DNA of 64,000 nucleotides from CAZJWC01 sp964550125 (GTDB lineage: Bacteria; Bacillota; Clostridia; Christensenellales; Borkfalkiaceae), in contig CAZJWC010000002.1 in NCBI GenBank assembly GCA_964550125.1, positions 124,001 to 188,000 on the forward strand. Direction: 5' to 3'. Of this stretch, positions 47,753 through 57,018 are shown piece by piece. The position numbers and the translations under genes are program-made. A model generated the notes under the pieces. The model was not told where the DNA came from. It saw nothing but the letters and a program-made list of their open reading frames with translations, and searched no databases. The number at the start of each line of letters is the position of its first letter. Position 1 is the first letter of the stretch.

Positions 47753-50700
47753 TTATTCTTTATCCTTGTTTGCAAGAGCCTTATAGCCTTCAAGTCTTGC
47801 CTTAGATTGTGCTTCAGCAGTCTTGAATAAACTTTCAGCAATTTCAGGTTGAGTTTTCTTTAATGATGAATATCTAGTTTCACCTAAAATAAACTCTTGA
47901 TAATCTGCTGTAGGTTCTTTTGAGTCTAATGAGAAAGGATTTTTGCCTTCATCAATTAGAGTGGGATTATATCTATATAATTGCCAGTATCCACAGTCAA
48001 CTGCTCTCTTTTCTTCCTCTTGGCTCTTTGTCATATTGATACCATGGTTGATACAAGGAGCGTATGCAATGATAAGTGAAGGTCCGTCATACTTTTCTGC
48101 TTCAATTAAAGCGTTCAAAAGTTGTTGTTTGTTTGAACCCATTGATACTTGTGCAACATAAACATAACCGTAAGACATTGCCATCATACCAAGGTCTTTC
48201 TTCTTCATCCTCTTTCCTGCAGAAGCAAATTTTGCAACTGAACCAGTGGGAGTTGATTTTGAAGCTTGACCACCTGTGTTAGAGTAAACTTCAGTATCAA
48301 GTACTAAAACATTTACATTTTCACCAGATGCAAGTACGTGGTCTAGACCACCGTAACCGATATCGTATGCCCAGCCATCGCCACCGAAAATCCAGATAGA
48401 CTTCTTAACAAGGCAGTCTTTTTCAGCATAGATTTTTTTGCAAAGTTCGTCAATTTCACATCCACAATCTTTGCAACCTTCAACTAATTCAAGCAATTTT
48501 GCAGATGTTGCGATTGAGCCTTCTGTGTCGTTCATATTAGCAATCCAGTCTTTGCAGATTTGGATACTTTCTTCAGTTTTTGAACACTTTTCACCAGCTT
48601 CCATTTTTTCAATCATTTCTTCAACATAAGATTTGATTTTTGTTCTTCTTGCAGTTACTGCTAGGTTCATACCATAACCAAATTCTGCGTTATCTTCAAA
48701 CAATGAGTTTGCCCAAGCAGGTCCGTGTCCCTTTGCGTTTGTTGTGTAAGGGCATGTAGGAGATGAACCACCGTAGATTGATGAACAACCAGTTGCGTTA
48801 GCAACAATCATCCTATCGCCAAACATTTGAGTAACAAGTTTAACATAAGGTGTTTCACCACAACCAGCACATGCTCCAGAGAACTCGAACAAGGGTTGAT
48901 TGAATTGACTTCCCTTAACAGTAGTTTCCTTAAATTTAGCTTTAACTTCATCATATTGAGGAAGTGTTTCACTGTAATCGTAGTTTACAACTTCTTCATC
49001 ACAGATTGATGCCAAAGGAACCATCTTTAATGCTTTATTCTTTGAAGGACAGATGTTTTCACAAACGCCACAACCCATACAATCAAGAGGTGATACTTGA
49101 ATTCTAAATTCATAGCCAGCAAGACCAGTTAAAGCCTTTGTTGAGTATGAAGCAGGCTTGTCTGCGTCAACTTTGTTAACAGCAGGTCTAATACAAGCGT
49201 GAGGACAAACAAAAGCACATTGGTTACATTGGATACAGTTTTCAGCAATCCATTGAGGAATTTTAACTGCAACACCACGCTTTTCAAACTTTGTAGTTCC
49301 TGTAGGAACTGAACCATCAGCGTTAAATGCTGATGAAGGAAGTTTGTCGCCTTCTAATGTAAGAATAGGATGAACAACTTCTTTAAAGTATTTGTCATCA
49401 GCAGGTTTAGCCCAATCAGCACCTTCAGTAGCATTTGCCCAAGATTCAGGATAGTTAATTTCAACTAGACCAGAAACAGCAGAGTCAATAGCAGAGTAGT
49501 TCATATTAACTACGGCATCACCCTTTCTTGAGAATTTCTTGTATGCAGCCTTTTTCATAAGGTCAGAGGCTTCGCTGTAACTCATAATTTGTTCATTTAT
49601 ATTAAAGAAAGCAGATTGTAAAATTGTGCTTGTTTTATTTCCAAGACCGATTTCGCCTGCGATTTTAATAGCATCAATGTTATAGAATTTAACTTTCTTC
49701 TTTGCGATAATTTGTTTAACGCTTGCAGGAAGTTGTTTTTCAAGTTCTTCAACTGTATTCCAACTAGAGTTAAGTAGGAATTTGCCACCTTCCTTAATGT
49801 CAGCAAGTAAGTTGTATCTTGTGATGTATGAAGGGTTGTGGCAAGCGATAAAGTCAGCACTATCAATTAGATATGATGATTGAATAGGCGTTTTACCAAA
49901 ACGCAAGTGAGATACTGTAATACCACCTGACTTCTTTGAATCATAGAAGAAGTATGCTTGAGCGTACATATCAGTGTGGTCGCCGATAATCTTGATAGAG
50001 TCCTTGTTAGCACCAACGGTACCATCTGAACCTAAGCCGTAGAACTTACAAGAAGTTGAACCTTCAGGAGCAGCATCATATTTTTCACTAAAATCAAGAG
50101 ATGAGTTAGTTAAATCTTCATAGATACCAACTGTAAAATGATTTTTTGATTCTTTTGCTTCCAAATTTTTGTAGATTGAGTAGCACATTGAGGGGTTGAA
50201 TTCTTTTGAACCTAAACCGTATCTACCACCAACAACTTCAATGTCGCTTCTGCCTTGTTCAAACAATGCAGTACATACGTCAAGATATAGAGGTTCACCT
50301 AATGAACCAGGCTCTTTAGTTCTATCTAAAACTGCAAGTTTCTTACAAGTCTTAGGAATAGCATTAACGAAAGCAATTTGGTCGAAAGGACGATATAGAC
50401 GAACTTTAATTAAGCCGACTTTATGACCTTCTTTATTCATCTTTTTGATTGTTTCATCCATTGCATCAGCGCCTGAACCCATAAGTACAGTAACGTATTC
50501 AGCGTCTTCAGCACCACAGTAGTCAAACAAGTGGTAACTTCTACCAGTAAGTTTTGATACTGCGTCCATCTTTTCTTGTACGATTGAAGGTACAGCAAGA
50601 TAGTAAGGGTTAGCAGTTTCTCTATTTTGGAAGTAAGTATCGCCATTTTGAGCAGTACCCTTTTGTATGGGGTGTTCAGGATTTAATGCTCTTGCTCTAA

Positions 50701-51301
50701 AATCAGCAATTTCATCCATATTTACAAGTTCTTTCATTTCGTCATATTCGATGGCGTCAATTTTTGAAACTTCGTGTGAAGTTCTAAATCCGTCAAAGAA
50801 ATGCAAGAAAGGAACTTTTGATTTTAAAGTTGATAAGTGTGCAACAAGTGCTAAGTCCATTACTTCTTGTACTGAACCAGAAGCAAGCATAGCAAAACCT
50901 GTTTGACGGCAAGCCATAACGTCTTGGTGGTCGCCGAAAATGTTAAGAGAGTGAGCGGCTAACGCTCTAGCACTAACGTGAAAAACTGTAGGCATCAATT
51001 CGCCAGCAATTTTGTACATATTAGGAATCATCAAAAGTAAACCTTGGCTCGCTGTGTAAGTTGTTGTTAATGCACCTGCACAAAGAGCGCCGTGTACAGC
51101 ACCAGCAGCACCAGCTTCCGATTGTAGTTCAGCTAGTTTAAGTTTTTGACCGAACATATTAACTCTGCCAGCAGTTGCCCACTCGTCAGCAACTTCTGCC
51201 ATAGGTGAAGAAGGGGTAATGGGATAAATTGCCGCTACTTCAGAAAAAGCGTAGGCTACGTGGCTGGCTGCCGTGTTGCCGTCAATTGTCATCTTTTTCA
51301 T
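47753..51301 (-). CDS. nifJ: Pyruvate:ferredoxin (flavodoxin) oxidoreductase
   Basis: This single-chain 1182-aa enzyme converts pyruvate and CoA to acetyl-CoA, CO2 and reduced ferredoxin, the core of anaerobic pyruvate metabolism. The N-terminal domain has EVAAIYPITPSSPMAE, the middle has two 4Fe-4S clusters (CIQCNQCAFVCPHAC and CMGCGVCENICPS), and the C-terminal ThDP domain has GCSSIYGGSSPTCPY and GGDGWAYDIGYGGLDH. The length and domain order are those of the homodimeric PFOR. It is a single-gene unit with an approximately 70-base leader. Confidence 0.97.
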   Translation of the reverse strand: MKKMTIDGNTAASHVAYAFSEVAAIYPITPSSPMAEVADEWATAGRVNMFGQKLKLAELQSEAGAAGAVHGALCAGALTTTYTASQGLLLMIPNMYKIAGELMPTVFHVSARALAAHSLNIFGDHQDVMACRQTGFAMLASGSVQEVMDLALVAHLSTLKSKVPFLHFFDGFRTSHEVSKIDAIEYDEMKELVNMDEIADFRARALNPEHPIQKGTAQNGDTYFQNRETANPYYLAVPSIVQEKMDAVSKLTGRSYHLFDYCGAEDAEYVTVLMGSGADAMDETIKKMNKEGHKVGLIKVRLYRPFDQIAFVNAIPKTCKKLAVLDRTKEPGSLGEPLYLDVCTALFEQGRSDIEVVGGRYGLGSKEFNPSMCYSIYKNLEAKESKNHFTVGIYEDLTNSSLDFSEKYDAAPEGSTSCKFYGLGSDGTVGANKDSIKIIGDHTDMYAQAYFFYDSKKSGGITVSHLRFGKTPIQSSYLIDSADFIACHNPSYITRYNLLADIKEGGKFLLNSSWNTVEELEKQLPASVKQIIAKKKVKFYNIDAIKIAGEIGLGNKTSTILQSAFFNINEQIMSYSEASDLMKKAAYKKFSRKGDAVVNMNYSAIDSAVSGLVEINYPESWANATEGADWAKPADDKYFKEVVHPILTLEGDKLPSSAFNADGSVPTGTTKFEKRGVAVKIPQWIAENCIQCNQCAFVCPHACIRPAVNKVDADKPASYSTKALTGLAGYEFRIQVSPLDCMGCGVCENICPSKNKALKMVPLASICDEEVVNYDYSETLPQYDEVKAKFKETTVKGSQFNQPLFEFSGACAGCGETPYVKLVTQMFGDRMIVANATGCSSIYGGSSPTCPYTTNAKGHGPAWANSLFEDNAEFGYGMNLAVTARRTKIKSYVEEMIEKMEAGEKCSKTEESIQICKDWIANMNDTEGSIATSAKLLELVEGCKDCGCEIDELCKKIYAEKDCLVKKSIWIFGGDGWAYDIGYGGLDHVLASGENVNVLVLDTEVYSNTGGQASKSTPTGSVAKFASAGKRMKKKDLGMMAMSYGYVYVAQVSMGSNKQQLLNALIEAEKYDGPSLIIAYAPCINHGINMTKSQEEEKRAVDCGYWQLYRYNPTLIDEGKNPFSLDSKEPTADYQEFILGETRYSSLKKTQPEIAESLFKTAEAQSKARLEGYKALANKDKE

Positions 51302-51378
51302 TAAAAATAACCTCCGTTGTGTATCAATATTTTTTTGACTAATTATAATAACAATATTATTTAATATGTGTTAGGAAG

Positions 51379-51407
51379 ATTATACTTTTTTTAAAAAAAA
51401 TAGTCAA
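51379..51407 (-). promoter_or_regulatory. Promoter for PFOR
   Basis: Minus-strand TTGACT (51402-51407), 17 bp, TATAAT (51379-51384), the spacer being almost only T then A. Confidence 0.8.
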
Positions 51408-51474
51408 ATAGATAACTCGGTTTTTGAGAAATAAACACAAAAAATCATAAAACTTTTGCCCACTATGTTTTTTG

Positions 51475-51503
51475 TTGTTAATTTTATTTAAATTTGCTAT
51501 AAT
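51475..51503 (+). promoter_or_regulatory. Promoter for ecfA1-ecfA2-ecfT-truA
   Basis: TTGTTA (51475-51480), 17 bp, TATAAT (51498-51503), with TGC before the -10 box (extended -10). Confidence 0.8.
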
Positions 51504-51535
51504 AAAAATGTTAGTTTATTTAAAAAAGGAAATTT

Positions 51536-52372
51536 ATGAAAGCGATTGAGTTTAATAACGTAAGTTTTAAGTATGATAACAATTCAATAACGCCTGCCTT
51601 AAACGATGTGTCTTTTTCTATTGAGGAGGGTGAGTTTGTTACGATAATCGGCCATAACGGAAGTGGTAAAAGCACTCTTGCACGCCTTTGTAATAAACTG
51701 CTAACTCCAACTCGTGGAAATATCAATGTTTTTGGTATGGACACTTTTGATAAGACAAATCAATTTGAAATTAGAAAATCAGTTGGCGTAGTTTTTCAAA
51801 ACCCTGACAACCAAATGGTAGCCTCTATCGTTGAGGACGATATAGCGTTTGGCCCTGAAAATATAGGTCTTGACAGGGAGGAAATAGGTAGAAGGATTGA
51901 CTTTGCTTTAAGTTCAGTTGGTATGCAAGCCTATCGCAGTTATTCCCCCTCTCGTTTGTCGGGTGGTCAAAAACAAAGGATTGCTATTGCAGGTGTGCTT
52001 GCAATTAAACCCAGAGTTTTAATTTTAGATGAGTCAACTGCTATGCTTGACCCCAAGGGAAGAAAGGAAGTTTTAAAGGTAGTTAAAGAACTTAACGAAA
52101 AGGAAAAAATTACCGTAATTTTAATTACTCACTATATGGACGAAACGCTTATAGCAGATAGAACGATTTTACTCAACAAGGGGGAAATCGTACTTGACGG
52201 AACGCCCAAAGAAATTTTTGCAAAAGGTAGAGAACTTGAAAAATATAGTCTTGCACTTCCACCCATTGCTGAAATTGCCCAAATGCTTCGAGAAGGAGGT
52301 ATGCCTATCGGTGATTCATATGATGAATTCACTTTGGCAAAAGAAATATGCAAATTGTTGCAGAAAAAATAA
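51536..52372 (+). CDS. ecfA1: ECF transporter ATPase A1
   Basis: This 278-aa ATPase powers energy-coupling factor vitamin uptake with EcfA2 and EcfT. Walker A is GHNGSGKST at 39-47, the signature is LSGGQKQRIAIAG, and Walker B is RVLILDEST. The Q-helix region VVFQNPDNQMVASIVEDDIAFGPEN is typical of EcfA. It starts the run ecfA1-ecfA2-ecfT-truA, the standard Bacillota order. AAAAAGGA lies before the ATG. It overlaps ecfA2 by 25 bases. Confidence 0.95.
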   Translation: MKAIEFNNVSFKYDNNSITPALNDVSFSIEEGEFVTIIGHNGSGKSTLARLCNKLLTPTRGNINVFGMDTFDKTNQFEIRKSVGVVFQNPDNQMVASIVEDDIAFGPENIGLDREEIGRRIDFALSSVGMQAYRSYSPSRLSGGQKQRIAIAGVLAIKPRVLILDESTAMLDPKGRKEVLKVVKELNEKEKITVILITHYMDETLIADRTILLNKGEIVLDGTPKEIFAKGRELEKYSLALPPIAEIAQMLREGGMPIGDSYDEFTLAKEICKLLQKK

Positions 52373-53226
52373 GTTATACTTATAACGAAAAATCGCCCTT
52401 TGCCTCTCAAGCGTTAAAAGAGGTGAGTTTAACTATTGATGAAGGTGAATTTTTTGGAATTATCGGTCATACAGGTTCGGGAAAATCAACTTTTATACAG
52501 CATTTGAACGGATTGATAAAAATTTCAAAAAAGGTTGTCAAACAGGGTGCAAAGTTAAAGATAGGCGACTATGACTTAACTTCAAAAAAATGTAACTTTT
52601 TAGAGTTGCGTTCAAAGGTCGGTATGGTTTTCCAATACCCTGAATATCAACTATTCGCTGAAACAATTTTTGAAGATGTTGCTTTTGGGTTTAAAAACTT
52701 TAATAAAAAAGCGACTCAAGAGGAGATTGAAAGTCAGGTAAAAACTGCACTTGAATTAGTTGGCTTAGATTATAAAAAATATAAAGATAAGTCCCCTTTT
52801 GAACTTTCAGGTGGACAAAAAAGAAGGGTGGCAATTGCAGGCGTTATAGTAACCAAGCCTGAAATTTTAATTCTTGACGAGCCGGTTGCAGGTCTTGACC
52901 CCATAGGCAAAAGAGAGATGTTTGCACTTCTGCATAAACTTAAAGAAAAAGTTTGCAAAACTATAATTTTGGTATCACACGATATGGACGATGTTGCTGA
53001 AAATTGCACAAGGGTTGCAGTTTTTACAGATGGAAAAATAGATATGGTGTATCCTTGTAGCGAACTTTTTAAACATAGTGAAAGACTTTTAAATTTAGGA
53101 CTTGATATTCCTGAAACAGCAAAATGCGTTCAGTATTTAAAAACTGACGGTCTAGAGATAGAAACAGATTTTTCAGCAAAAGACTTTGTTGCAAAAATAT
53201 TAGCACTTTATAAAAAGGAAAATTGA
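52348..53226 (+). CDS. ecfA2: ECF transporter ATPase A2
   Basis: The second ATPase of the ECF module (292 aa). Walker A is GHTGSGKST at 40-48, FQYPEYQLFAETIFEDVAFG marks the Q-loop, and LSGGQKRRVAIAG with EILILDEPVAGLDP completes the site. The 25-base overlap with ecfA1 and a weak ribosome site suggest coupled translation, which would balance the two subunits. Confidence 0.95.
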   Translation: MQIVAEKISYTYNEKSPFASQALKEVSLTIDEGEFFGIIGHTGSGKSTFIQHLNGLIKISKKVVKQGAKLKIGDYDLTSKKCNFLELRSKVGMVFQYPEYQLFAETIFEDVAFGFKNFNKKATQEEIESQVKTALELVGLDYKKYKDKSPFELSGGQKRRVAIAGVIVTKPEILILDEPVAGLDPIGKREMFALLHKLKEKVCKTIILVSHDMDDVAENCTRVAVFTDGKIDMVYPCSELFKHSERLLNLGLDIPETAKCVQYLKTDGLEIETDFSAKDFVAKILALYKKEN

Positions 53227-53228
53227 CA

Positions 53229-54047
53229 ATGCTTAATGATGTATCATTTGGTCAATATTATCCCACAAAATCGTTTGTGCATAATATGGACTCAAGGATG
53301 AAAATTATATTGCTAATTGCATATATCGTTGCAATTTTTTTGGCAAAAAATTTCTATGGCTTACTTGCTTGTGCCATGGTCGTTTTGCTTGCAATAATTA
53401 TGTCAAGAGTGTCAATTATTGCAGTTTTGCGTTCGTTAAAAGGCATTATCTTTTTAGTGTTGCTTACGGCAGTAATAAGTGTATTTTTCAACACAAGCGA
53501 CAGTCATATAATTTGGCAATGGTGGATTTTAAAGGTTACAAGGCAAGGTTTAATTTCAAGTGCGTACTTAGTAAGTAGGATAATTTTGCTTGTTATGGGT
53601 TCATCTCTTTTAACATTAACTACTACTCCTGTAAATTTGACGGACGGCATTGAAAGTTTGCTGTATCCTCTAAAATTTATAAAATTCCCCTTAAGAGAAT
53701 TTGCTTTGATTATGAGTATTGCTTTGAGTATGATACCTACCCTAATGGGAGAAACGGATAGAATTATGCGTGCCCAAAAGGCTAGAGGGGCTGATTTTGA
53801 GTCAGGTGGACTTATTAAAAGAGCAAAGGCAGTTATTCCTATTTTAATCCCACTTTTAATCGGTGCGTTTAGAAGGGCAGACGAACTAGGGGACGCAATG
53901 GATGCAAGATGTTACAGTGAATCTAAAAATCGAACAAAATATAAAAAATTAAAATTTACTTGGCGTGATTTTTTGGGTTTAATTTTATATGCAGGGCTAA
54001 TAGTAGGCATAGTTTATCTCAATATGTATATGGGAAGTGTTCTATGA
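53229..54047 (+). CDS. ecfT: ECF transporter transmembrane protein EcfT
   Basis: EcfT (272 aa) links the two ATPases to interchangeable S components in the membrane. The coupling motifs MRAQKARGADF and ELGDAMDARCYS are in the cytoplasmic arm. Five to six membrane segments are seen. I chose the ATG at 53229, two bases after the ecfA2 stop, with AAAGGAAAA upstream. No S component is adjacent, so this is a shared (group II) module that can serve S components such as the one at 11,333. Confidence 0.94.
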   Translation: MLNDVSFGQYYPTKSFVHNMDSRMKIILLIAYIVAIFLAKNFYGLLACAMVVLLAIIMSRVSIIAVLRSLKGIIFLVLLTAVISVFFNTSDSHIIWQWWILKVTRQGLISSAYLVSRIILLVMGSSLLTLTTTPVNLTDGIESLLYPLKFIKFPLREFALIMSIALSMIPTLMGETDRIMRAQKARGADFESGGLIKRAKAVIPILIPLLIGAFRRADELGDAMDARCYSESKNRTKYKKLKFTWRDFLGLILYAGLIVGIVYLNMYMGSVL

Positions 54048-54817
54048 AACTTGCAATGAAAATATGTTATGATGGAACTAACTATTGTGGTTGGCAAATT
54101 CAACCTAATGGAATATCAATACAAAGTGTTTTAGAGGATTGCATCACAAAAGCCTTAAATAGTAATGAAAAAATAAACATTTTAGGCTCAGGTCGAACGG
54201 ACGCAGGAGTACACGCCCTTTCGCAAGTAATTTCCTGCGAGGTTGACGATTCTATCACAACCCCTCCTGAAAAAATGCCCATTTTAATAAATAGATTATT
54301 GCCTGACGATATAAGTGTTTTATTATGCAAAAGGGTGGGGGAGGAATTTCACCCTCAACGCTCTGCTAAAAGAAAGACGTATAGATATTCCTTTTACATA
54401 TCAAAAGAGCGAGTTCCGTTGCTTGATAAATACGCACTTAAAGTGAGTGAAGAACTTGATGTTGCAAAAATGAAAATGCTTGCAAAAGTATTTATCGGTG
54501 AACATGATTTTAAATGTATGTGTGCAAGTGGTTCACAGGTCAAAAGTACAATAAGAGAGATTTACTCAATAGAAATTTCTAAGGATAACATAAATAATAT
54601 AGAAAAAATAAATATTGACTTCTGTGGAAACGGATTTTTATATAATATGGTTAGGACTCTTGCTGGGCAGTTTTGGGCAGTAGGAACTAATGTAAAAAGC
54701 GTTGATGAAATAAAGGAAGCGTTTTTACAAGGCAAGAGAGATAAACTTGCAAAAACATTGTGCGCAAAAGGTTTAACTCTATTTGATATAGTTTATGAAA
54801 ATTTTGTAGAACTTTAA
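54044..54817 (+). CDS. truA: tRNA pseudouridine(38-40) synthase
   Basis: TruA (257 aa) makes pseudouridine at positions 38-40 of tRNA anticodon stems. The catalytic aspartate is D53 in GSGRTDAGVHALSQV; YDGTNYCGWQIQPNGISIQ at the start and FLYNMVRTLAGQ later are standard. The ATG overlaps the ecfT stop by four bases, giving tight coupling. The ecf-truA neighbourhood usually follows rplQ in Bacillota, but rplQ is not upstream here. Confidence 0.95.
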   Translation: MKLAMKICYDGTNYCGWQIQPNGISIQSVLEDCITKALNSNEKINILGSGRTDAGVHALSQVISCEVDDSITTPPEKMPILINRLLPDDISVLLCKRVGEEFHPQRSAKRKTYRYSFYISKERVPLLDKYALKVSEELDVAKMKMLAKVFIGEHDFKCMCASGSQVKSTIREIYSIEISKDNINNIEKINIDFCGNGFLYNMVRTLAGQFWAVGTNVKSVDEIKEAFLQGKRDKLAKTLCAKGLTLFDIVYENFVEL

Positions 54818-54870
54818 AAATTTAAACTTTTATTCACAATAAAGTGCTTTAATAAAATGGGTGGCTGAAA

Positions 54871-56046
54871 ATGAATTATTCATTATATAACGATTTGAAT
54901 AGAAAAAAATTAAAATCATATAATCCTAATAACTTTACTCCCCTTGATGCGATTATAGTTTTTGCACTATTTTTAGTGTCCTATCATCTGTTGTCAAACA
55001 CATTTGGGTATTTATTAAATGCCCTATATACCATAGGGGTTGAAAGAGGAATTAAATTTTTACAAAGTTATTATTTTTATGCTTCGCTCTCAACGGTAAT
55101 TTTAGGTGGATTACTTGTAGGTATAACACTAATCTTTTGCAAGGTGAGAAATGTATCCCTCTTTAATGGTGGTGGTTTAGTTTGCAGGAGGCAAATGACT
55201 AACGATTTTTTAATGGTTGCTTTACTTGCAATAGGTATGCTAACCGTAGTCAGTTATGTCAATAATATTTTAAGTGAGTATTTTACAATACTTGAAATAC
55301 TTTTTGGTATACCACAATATTCAGTTGAAAATTCAGGTTTTGATTTAACAAATGAAAGTTTTGCTGTTTTTTATGTGCTTGTTGCCACAGCAGTAATCCC
55401 TGCTTTCAGTGAGGAGTTTATCTTCCGTGGGGTTATAATGAGAGGTTTAAAAGACTATGGCAAAATACCGGCAGTAGTAATATCTTCTCTATTATTTGCC
55501 TTGGCTCACTGTAACGTTCATCAGTTTGCTTATCAATTTTTATTAGGACTTTTAATCGGTTTTATAGTATTTGAAACAAGAAATTTGTGGTGTGGTATTT
55601 TTATGCATTTCTGCAATAACTTTTTAATAGTTTTACTTGAAGTTTTAACTTCAAATACTGAGAGTTATACAAATCTGGGCAATGAAATTATCGGCATGGC
55701 AATCAGTCAAATTTTCCAAGTATTATTAGGAGTTATCTGTCTGGTTATTGCAATAATATATTATGGAAAGAGATTTTTACAATCTAATAAAAAAGGAGTT
55801 GTAAACGCAAAAGCCGTTGAATATTTGAATTATAATATAAAAGATATTTCTACGGGTGAGGAAAGGAGTGAAAAATGGTATACCGATTTATCTGTTTGTA
55901 ACGACAATGAGAGAATTGTCCTTGAAGATGGTAGACTAATTAAAGTTAATAAAGGAAAAAATAAAGTTGTTTGTGGTATTTTATTAGGCGTGTTGGTTGT
56001 TATTGGATTTACGCTTGAAATACTATCTTGGCTTTGCATTATTTAG
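54871..56046 (+). CDS. CPBP (Abi/Rce1-like) intramembrane metalloprotease
   Basis: The 391-aa membrane protein carries the CPBP motifs: SEEFIFRG (E181, E182 and R186 as EExxxR), then FALAHCNVHQFAYQFLLGLLIG with a histidine, and GIFMHFCNN with another. These form a zinc-dependent protease in the membrane. Substrates are unknown; relatives act on bacteriocins, prenylated proteins or export machinery. A charged C-terminal part with one more membrane segment at 365-390 is an addition. GGTGG precedes the ATG. Confidence 0.87.
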   Translation: MNYSLYNDLNRKKLKSYNPNNFTPLDAIIVFALFLVSYHLLSNTFGYLLNALYTIGVERGIKFLQSYYFYASLSTVILGGLLVGITLIFCKVRNVSLFNGGGLVCRRQMTNDFLMVALLAIGMLTVVSYVNNILSEYFTILEILFGIPQYSVENSGFDLTNESFAVFYVLVATAVIPAFSEEFIFRGVIMRGLKDYGKIPAVVISSLLFALAHCNVHQFAYQFLLGLLIGFIVFETRNLWCGIFMHFCNNFLIVLLEVLTSNTESYTNLGNEIIGMAISQIFQVLLGVICLVIAIIYYGKRFLQSNKKGVVNAKAVEYLNYNIKDISTGEERSEKWYTDLSVCNDNERIVLEDGRLIKVNKGKNKVVCGILLGVLVVIGFTLEILSWLCII

Positions 56047-56054
56047 GAGGAATT

Positions 56055-56969
56055 ATGCTTTTTACACAAATATTTGAAACTATATATTCCAATTTAGTGG
56101 AATCGGAAAGATACTTATCCTTTCAGTCTTTTGAGGCTATGTATATATCTTTATTTACTGCATTAGGGGTAGGAGTGCTTTTATATGTTATGTTAGGCAT
56201 CACTTTATATTCGTTAGGTAAAAAGGCAGGTTTAACAAAATTATGGCGTGCATTTATACCTTTTGCAAATACTTATATGATAGGTGAACTTGCAGTTGAA
56301 GGAAAATTTTTTAAAATCAGAACAAAAAATATAAAAATGATTGCGCTTATTGCAGAAATAATTTACTTCCTTTTTTATACAGCCTACCTAGTTATGTATG
56401 CTGTTGCTGTTGAAAAAGGGTTTATAAACTATGAAATTCAAATTAGCGAGTTTTTAGGCGAGGCTATTGAAGAGGTTGTTATGATTTGGAATTTGCCTGT
56501 TGCAATGGGTGCTTATAAAACAGTTTATAATGTAATTAAATATGTAAGTATAGGTGCTGAAATATTTTACATTATAGGATTTTGGGCATTGTTTTTGGCT
56601 TTCTTTAGAAGATATAAAAGAAACCTTGCAACATTGCTTACATTAATTTGTGTTATCTTCCCTGCCTTGTACCCCATTTTTATTTTAACTTGCATAAAGA
56701 GTGTGCCTGTTGATTATTTTGATTTCCTTGCAAAGCAACATATGGCTTATGATAACTATATTAGAAATTTAAACTCAATGTATCAAAATAATCCCAGCAA
56801 TCAAAATACGAACAATAGCAATCCTTTTGAAGATTATTCTCAAACTCAAACAAAAAGACCTGAATCTCCCTTTAGTGAGTATTCGGCTAGTAATGAAAAG
56901 GTAGATACTTCAAATATAAAGTCGACAGAAGACAATTCAAACAACGATAATAGCGACTTGTTTGACTAA
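56055..56969 (+). CDS. Membrane protein with disordered tail, unknown function
   Basis: This 304-aa protein has about five hydrophobic segments between residues 30 and 220 and a long polar tail (about 235-304) rich in Asn, Ser and Gln. I recognise no family. The LYSLGKKAGLTKLWRAFIPFANTYMIGELA segment after the first helix resembles membrane proteins of Clostridia that sit beside signal peptidases, but the match is loose. AGGAGGAATT lies directly before the ATG. It follows the CPBP gene by eight bases and shares its transcript. Confidence 0.78.
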   Translation: MLFTQIFETIYSNLVESERYLSFQSFEAMYISLFTALGVGVLLYVMLGITLYSLGKKAGLTKLWRAFIPFANTYMIGELAVEGKFFKIRTKNIKMIALIAEIIYFLFYTAYLVMYAVAVEKGFINYEIQISEFLGEAIEEVVMIWNLPVAMGAYKTVYNVIKYVSIGAEIFYIIGFWALFLAFFRRYKRNLATLLTLICVIFPALYPIFILTCIKSVPVDYFDFLAKQHMAYDNYIRNLNSMYQNNPSNQNTNNSNPFEDYSQTQTKRPESPFSEYSASNEKVDTSNIKSTEDNSNNDNSDLFD

Positions 56970-56976
56970 ATAAAAT

Positions 56977-57000
56977 AAGCGAACTTAAAGTTCGCTTTTT
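56977..57000 (+). terminator. Terminator before mnmE
   Basis: AAGCGAAC/GTTCGCTT with a short loop and a T5 tail. The mnmE ATG is only 19 bases later, so some readthrough into mnmE is probable. Confidence 0.75.
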
Positions 57001-57018
57001 AAATAGTTAGGTGTACTT

